NCBI GenBank assembly: GCA_012841845.1
Contig: DUTZ01000365.1
Coordinates: 1-8,998, forward strand
DNA: 8,998 nucleotides
Source: Actinomycetales bacterium
Lineage (GTDB): Bacteria > Actinomycetota > Actinomycetes > Mycobacteriales > Mycobacteriaceae
Direction of reading: 5' to 3'
The notes beneath the pieces were generated by a model. That model was not told the origin of the DNA. It saw only the letters and a list, made by a program, of their open reading frames with translations, and made no database searches. Position numbers and translations under genes: made by a program. This document shows, one piece after another, positions 6,273 through 8,998 of this stretch (position 1 is its first letter; each line of letters opens with the position of its first letter).

Positions 6273-6309
6273 CCCGTGCGGATCTCACGTCGGAACCGGG
6301 CCGCACGGG
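6273..6309. repeat. Perfect 9-bp inverted repeat upstream of the dehydrogenase gene
   Basis: CCCGTGCGG (6273-6281) and CCGCACGGG (6301-6309) are exact reverse complements, separated by 19 bases. The right arm ends 11 bases before the AAGGAG ribosome binding site. The pair could form a GC-rich stem in the leader RNA, or present two half-sites to a DNA-binding protein. No T-tract follows, so it is not a standard terminator. Confidence 0.6.
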
Positions 6310-6320
6310 ACGACCACCGG

Positions 6321-6326
6321 AAGGAG
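6321..6326 (+). promoter_or_regulatory. Ribosome binding site of the dehydrogenase gene
   Basis: AAGGAG lies five bases before the ATG at 6332 and fixes the start. The same frame stays open upstream across the region antisense to the TetR gene, but that part is not expected to be translated. Confidence 0.75.
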
Positions 6327-6331
6327 CCACC

Positions 6332-7513
6332 ATGAAGGCGGTCACCTGGCACGGAAAGCGCGACGTCCGCGTGGAGGACGTCCCCGACCCGCGGATCGAG
6401 GAGCCCACCGACGCGATCGTCCGCATCACGAGCACCAACATCTGCGGGTCCGACCTGCACCTGTACGAGGTCCTGGGACCGTTCATGACGCCCGGCGACA
6501 TCCTCGGCCACGAGCCGATGGGCATCGTCGAGGAGGTCGGCTCCGAGATCACCGGACTCCGCCCCGGCGACCGGGTGGTGATGCCCTTCCAGATCTCCTG
6601 CGGCCACTGCCACATGTGCGGCGTGGGACTGCAGACCCAGTGCGAGACCACGCAGGTCCGCGACCAGGGCACGGGCGCGGCGCTGTTCGGCTACTCGGAG
6701 CTCTACGGCAGTGTCGCCGGTGGGCAGGCCGAGTACCTGCGGGTCCCGCAGGCGCAGAACACGCACATCAAGGTCCCGCACGAGCACGCCGACGACCGCT
6801 ACCTGTACCTGTCGGACGTCCTGCCCACGGCGTGGCAGGGCGTGGAGTACGCGCAGATCCCCGACGGCGGGACCGTCGTGGTCCTCGGGCTCGGCCCGAT
6901 CGGCGACATGGCCGCGCGGATCGCCGCCCACCGCGGCCACCGCGTGATCGGCGTCGACCCGGTCCCCGAGCGGCGGGCGCGCCAGGCACACCGCGGCGTC
7001 GAGGTGATCGACCCGGACGCGGCCCCCGGCGAGATCGGCGACGTGATCCGCGACATGACCGACGGCCGCGGACCGGACTCCGTCATCGACGCGGTCGGCA
7101 TGGAGGCCCACGGCTCGCCCGCCGCCGGCGCCGCGCACGCCGCGGTGGGGATGCTGCCCAGGGCCGTCGGCAAGAAGATGATGGAGACCGCCGGCGTGGA
7201 CAAGCTCGCCGCCCTCTACGCGGCCATCGACATCGTGCGCCGCGGCGGCACGCTGTCCCTGTCGGGCGTGTACGGCGGCAGCGCCGACCCGCTGCCCATG
7301 CTCACGATGTTCGACAAGCAGCTCACCCTCCGGATGGGCCAGGCCAACGTCCAGCGCTGGGTGCCGGAGATCCTGCCGCTGCTCACCGACGACGACCCGC
7401 TCGGCGTCGACGACTTCGCCACCCACCGCCTGCCGCTCGCGGACGCCCCGCGCGCCTACGAGATGTTCCAGAAGAAGGAGGACGGCGCCGTCAAGATCGT
7501 GCTCTCGCCATGA
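6332..7513 (+). CDS. Zinc-dependent alcohol dehydrogenase, glutathione-independent formaldehyde dehydrogenase-like
   Basis: This is a 393-residue medium-chain dehydrogenase/reductase. The catalytic zinc site is visible as Cys38 (NICGSD) and His60-Glu61 (LGHEPMG). The structural zinc loop has Cys90, Cys93, Cys96 and Cys104 in SCGHCHMCGVGLQTQC. The nucleotide-binding motif is GLGPIG at 186-191, with Asp209 at the end of the next strand (GVDP), favouring NAD over NADP. The insertion after 'VIDAVGMEAHG', followed by a long helical segment and the ending EDGAVKIVLSP, are typical of the glutathione-independent formaldehyde dehydrogenase-like branch. The true substrate could be formaldehyde, another aldehyde or an alcohol. 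It is the first gene of a coupled cassette: its stop overlaps the start of the next gene in ATGA. Divergent TetR control is likely. Confidence 0.94.
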   Translation: MKAVTWHGKRDVRVEDVPDPRIEEPTDAIVRITSTNICGSDLHLYEVLGPFMTPGDILGHEPMGIVEEVGSEITGLRPGDRVVMPFQISCGHCHMCGVGLQTQCETTQVRDQGTGAALFGYSELYGSVAGGQAEYLRVPQAQNTHIKVPHEHADDRYLYLSDVLPTAWQGVEYAQIPDGGTVVVLGLGPIGDMAARIAAHRGHRVIGVDPVPERRARQAHRGVEVIDPDAAPGEIGDVIRDMTDGRGPDSVIDAVGMEAHGSPAAGAAHAAVGMLPRAVGKKMMETAGVDKLAALYAAIDIVRRGGTLSLSGVYGGSADPLPMLTMFDKQLTLRMGQANVQRWVPEILPLLTDDDPLGVDDFATHRLPLADAPRAYEMFQKKEDGAVKIVLSP

Positions 7514-7989
7514 GCGCCGGGCGGGGTGTGGCGGCCGTCGCCCTCGGGGCGGCGCTCGTCGCAGGCTGCTCCGGACCCTTCCCGCGCGACGTCGACGGCA
7601 GCCTCGAGCGCATCTCGGGCGGCACGCTCCGCGTCGGCGTCTCGGAGAACCCCCCGTGGACGCAGGTGTCGGACGACGGCGAGGTGACCGGCCGCGAGGC
7701 CGACCTCGTCACCGGGTTCGCCCGCTCCGAGGGCGCCCGCGTGGAGTGGACCCCCGGGGCCGAGAGCGAACTCGTCACGGCCATGACGCGCGGCGACCTC
7801 GACGTGCTGATCGGCGGCCTCACCGCGGACTCGCCGTGGGAGCAGGAGGTGGCGATCACCCGCCACTACGCCGAGGAGGTCACGCCCGACGGCGACACCG
7901 AGAAGCTCGTCATGGCCACCCCGCTGGGCGAGAACGCCCTGCTCGTCGCGCTGGAGACCTACCTCGCCGGGACCGGGGAGGCGTCGTGA
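7510..7989 (+). CDS. Short solute-binding-protein-like lipoprotein lacking most of the second lobe
   Basis: This is a 159-residue predicted lipoprotein. The signal has the lipobox VAGC with Cys20 as the lipid-bearing residue. Residues 37-110 match the first lobe of family 3 (amino-acid-type) solute-binding proteins: GGTLRVGVSENPPW, then GEVTGREADLVTGFA, ESELVTAMTRGDLDVLIGGLTADSPW. Such proteins normally have about 230-280 residues. Here the chain jumps from an ITRHYAEE segment (116-123) to an ending of the usual closing type (LVMATPLGENALLVALETYL, 133-152), so roughly 80-100 residues of lobe two seem absent. The frame is intact at both ends. The start overlaps the dehydrogenase stop (ATGA) and the stop overlaps the CDF start (GTGA), arguing for a functional short form rather than debris. 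No ABC permease or ATPase is nearby. A role as accessory to the CDF transporter or as an envelope sensor is speculation. Confidence 0.85.
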   Translation: MSAGRGVAAVALGAALVAGCSGPFPRDVDGSLERISGGTLRVGVSENPPWTQVSDDGEVTGREADLVTGFARSEGARVEWTPGAESELVTAMTRGDLDVLIGGLTADSPWEQEVAITRHYAEEVTPDGDTEKLVMATPLGENALLVALETYLAGTGEAS

Positions 7990-8987
7990 GCCGGCGCGAC
8001 CCACGCCGGCGCAACCCAACACCGCCGGCGTTCGGGGACAACCACCTTCCCGACGCGCAGCGGGCCGCCCTGCGTCGGGCCGTGCGCCTGGAGTGGGTGA
8101 CGATCGGCGTCCTCGCGGCGACCGTGGCGATCGTGTACCTGGCGGCCGGGCAGTCGCAGGCGATGAAGGCGGCGTGGATCGAGGACTCCCTCTCCCTGCT
8201 GCCGCCGATCGCCTTTCTCGTGGCGGTGCGCGTCGCCCGCGCGTCGCCGTCCGAGGCCTTTCCCTACGGCCGACATCGCGCCGTGGGCGTCGGCCACCTC
8301 GTCGCCGGGGTCGCGCTGCTGACCATGGGCGCGTTCCTCATCGGGGACTCGGCGCTCGGGCTCGTCACCGGGGAGCGTCCACCGATCGGGACCGTCGAGC
8401 TCGGCGGGCACGTGTTCTGGGCGGGCTGGGTGATGGTCGCGGCCATGGCGGTGACCGGCGTCGGCCCGGTGATCCTGGGGCGACTCAAGGAGAAGCCGGC
8501 GCAGGAGTTGCACGACAAGGTGCTCCACGCGGACGCGGACATGAACCGGGCCGACTGGAAGACCTCCCTCGCCACGATCGTGGGCGTGCTCGGCATCGGC
8601 CTGGGCCTGTGGTGGGCCGACGCCGTGGCCGCGCTCGTGGTCTCCGTCTCGATCGTCCGGGACGGCTGGGCCAACACCCGCGGCGCGATAGCCGGGCTCG
8701 CCGACGCCCGGCCCACCCGGTACGACGGCAGCGAGCCCCACCCGCTCATCCACGAGATCGACCGGGTCCTGGCCGCCGTCGACTGGGCCATCGACCACGG
8801 GGCGCGGGTCCGCGACGAGGGCCACGTGTTCCACGTGGAGGCGTTCCTCGTGCCCGCCGACGGCGACGTGATCACCGTGGACCACCTCACCGAGGTGCGC
8901 CGGGGCCTGGCCGGGCTCAGCTGGAAAATCGAGGACGTCGTGGTGACCGCGGTGCCGGAGATCCGCGACGCCCACCGGCCCTGCTGA
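7986..8987 (+). CDS. Cation diffusion facilitator (CDF) family transporter with atypical metal-site motifs
   Basis: This is a 333-residue membrane transporter expected to export a divalent cation by proton exchange. Six helices fall at about 38-55, 64-84, 100-127, 143-165, 192-208 and 209-224, with a basic N-terminus. A soluble domain follows (232-333) that corresponds to the dimerising C-terminal region of the family. FPYGRHR at 92-98 after helix 2 is the conserved CDF loop. The canonical transport site has two (H/D)xxxD motifs, in helices 2 and 5. Here the Asp residues are kept (Asp67 in AWIED, Asp190 in MNRAD), but the first positions align with Ala63 and Met186. That suggests a different metal preference or mechanism. 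Start: GTG at 7986, overlapping the preceding stop by four bases. The same frame is open further upstream but lies inside the lipoprotein gene. Substrate metal unknown. Confidence 0.9.
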   Translation: MSRRDPRRRNPTPPAFGDNHLPDAQRAALRRAVRLEWVTIGVLAATVAIVYLAAGQSQAMKAAWIEDSLSLLPPIAFLVAVRVARASPSEAFPYGRHRAVGVGHLVAGVALLTMGAFLIGDSALGLVTGERPPIGTVELGGHVFWAGWVMVAAMAVTGVGPVILGRLKEKPAQELHDKVLHADADMNRADWKTSLATIVGVLGIGLGLWWADAVAALVVSVSIVRDGWANTRGAIAGLADARPTRYDGSEPHPLIHEIDRVLAAVDWAIDHGARVRDEGHVFHVEAFLVPADGDVITVDHLTEVRRGLAGLSWKIEDVVVTAVPEIRDAHRPC

Positions 8988-8998
8988 GCGCGGGCCGG

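Noticed and set aside
5423..6331. A long in-frame plus-strand extension ahead of the dehydrogenase gene
   Set aside because: It lies antisense to the TetR gene and across the divergent promoter gap. Its predicted residues are Arg/Gly/Asp-rich shadow sequence, while the family-type start with AAGGAG is at 6332.
7656..7985. A plus-strand extension that would lengthen the CDF protein by about 110 residues
   Set aside because: It overlaps the lipoprotein gene in another frame, is Arg/Gly-rich and has no CDF similarity. The GTG at 7986 gives a normal-length protein with the usual coupled overlap.
7510..7989. Calling the short solute-binding-like lipoprotein a pseudogene
   Set aside because: Start, lipobox, frame and stop are intact and both ends overlap neighbouring genes in the coupled manner; decay would be expected to break at least one of these.

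Overview
This window is very GC-rich, densely coding chromosomal DNA. The gene families and a near-perfect IdeR/DtxR iron box point to a mycolic-acid actinomycete (Mycobacteriales; a Dietzia-, Gordonia- or Rhodococcus-like genome). The taxon is an inference from composition and protein style, not from a marker gene. No rRNA, tRNA, CRISPR array, insertion sequence or phage gene was seen, and no gene-free stretch exceeds about 180 bases.

Left part (1-1870): an iron-siderophore uptake locus reads leftward. It has a lipoprotein binding protein followed by the N-terminal part of a FecCD-type permease that runs off the window edge. An iron box lies just upstream of the binding-protein gene. A small MmcQ/YjbR-family gene diverges from it and shares the same intergenic region.

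Middle part (1890-5413): a membrane-anchored protein of unknown function reads leftward. It has a Trp/Gly/Asp-rich tail, one membrane helix, a Ser/Thr/Pro linker and a four-cysteine ectodomain. Divergent from it is a close-packed rightward run of three genes: a bacterial PH-domain protein, a type I phosphodiesterase/nucleotide pyrophosphatase-like hydrolase, and alanine dehydrogenase (ald). Gaps are 13 and 10 bases. Ald keeps all its known catalytic residues.

Right part (5510-8987): a TetR-family regulator reads leftward. Divergent from it is a translationally coupled three-gene cassette: a zinc-dependent alcohol (formaldehyde-type) dehydrogenase, a lipoprotein that looks like only one lobe of a family 3 solute-binding protein, and a six-helix cation diffusion facilitator. 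The two junctions are 4-base overlaps, ATGA and GTGA. The CDF protein appears to lack the first ligand of both canonical transport-site motifs. The TetR/dehydrogenase gap holds TACCG-type palindromic elements and a perfect 9-bp inverted repeat. This cassette is the least conventional part of the window: the regulator probably controls it, but its inducer and the transporter's substrate cannot be read from the sequence.
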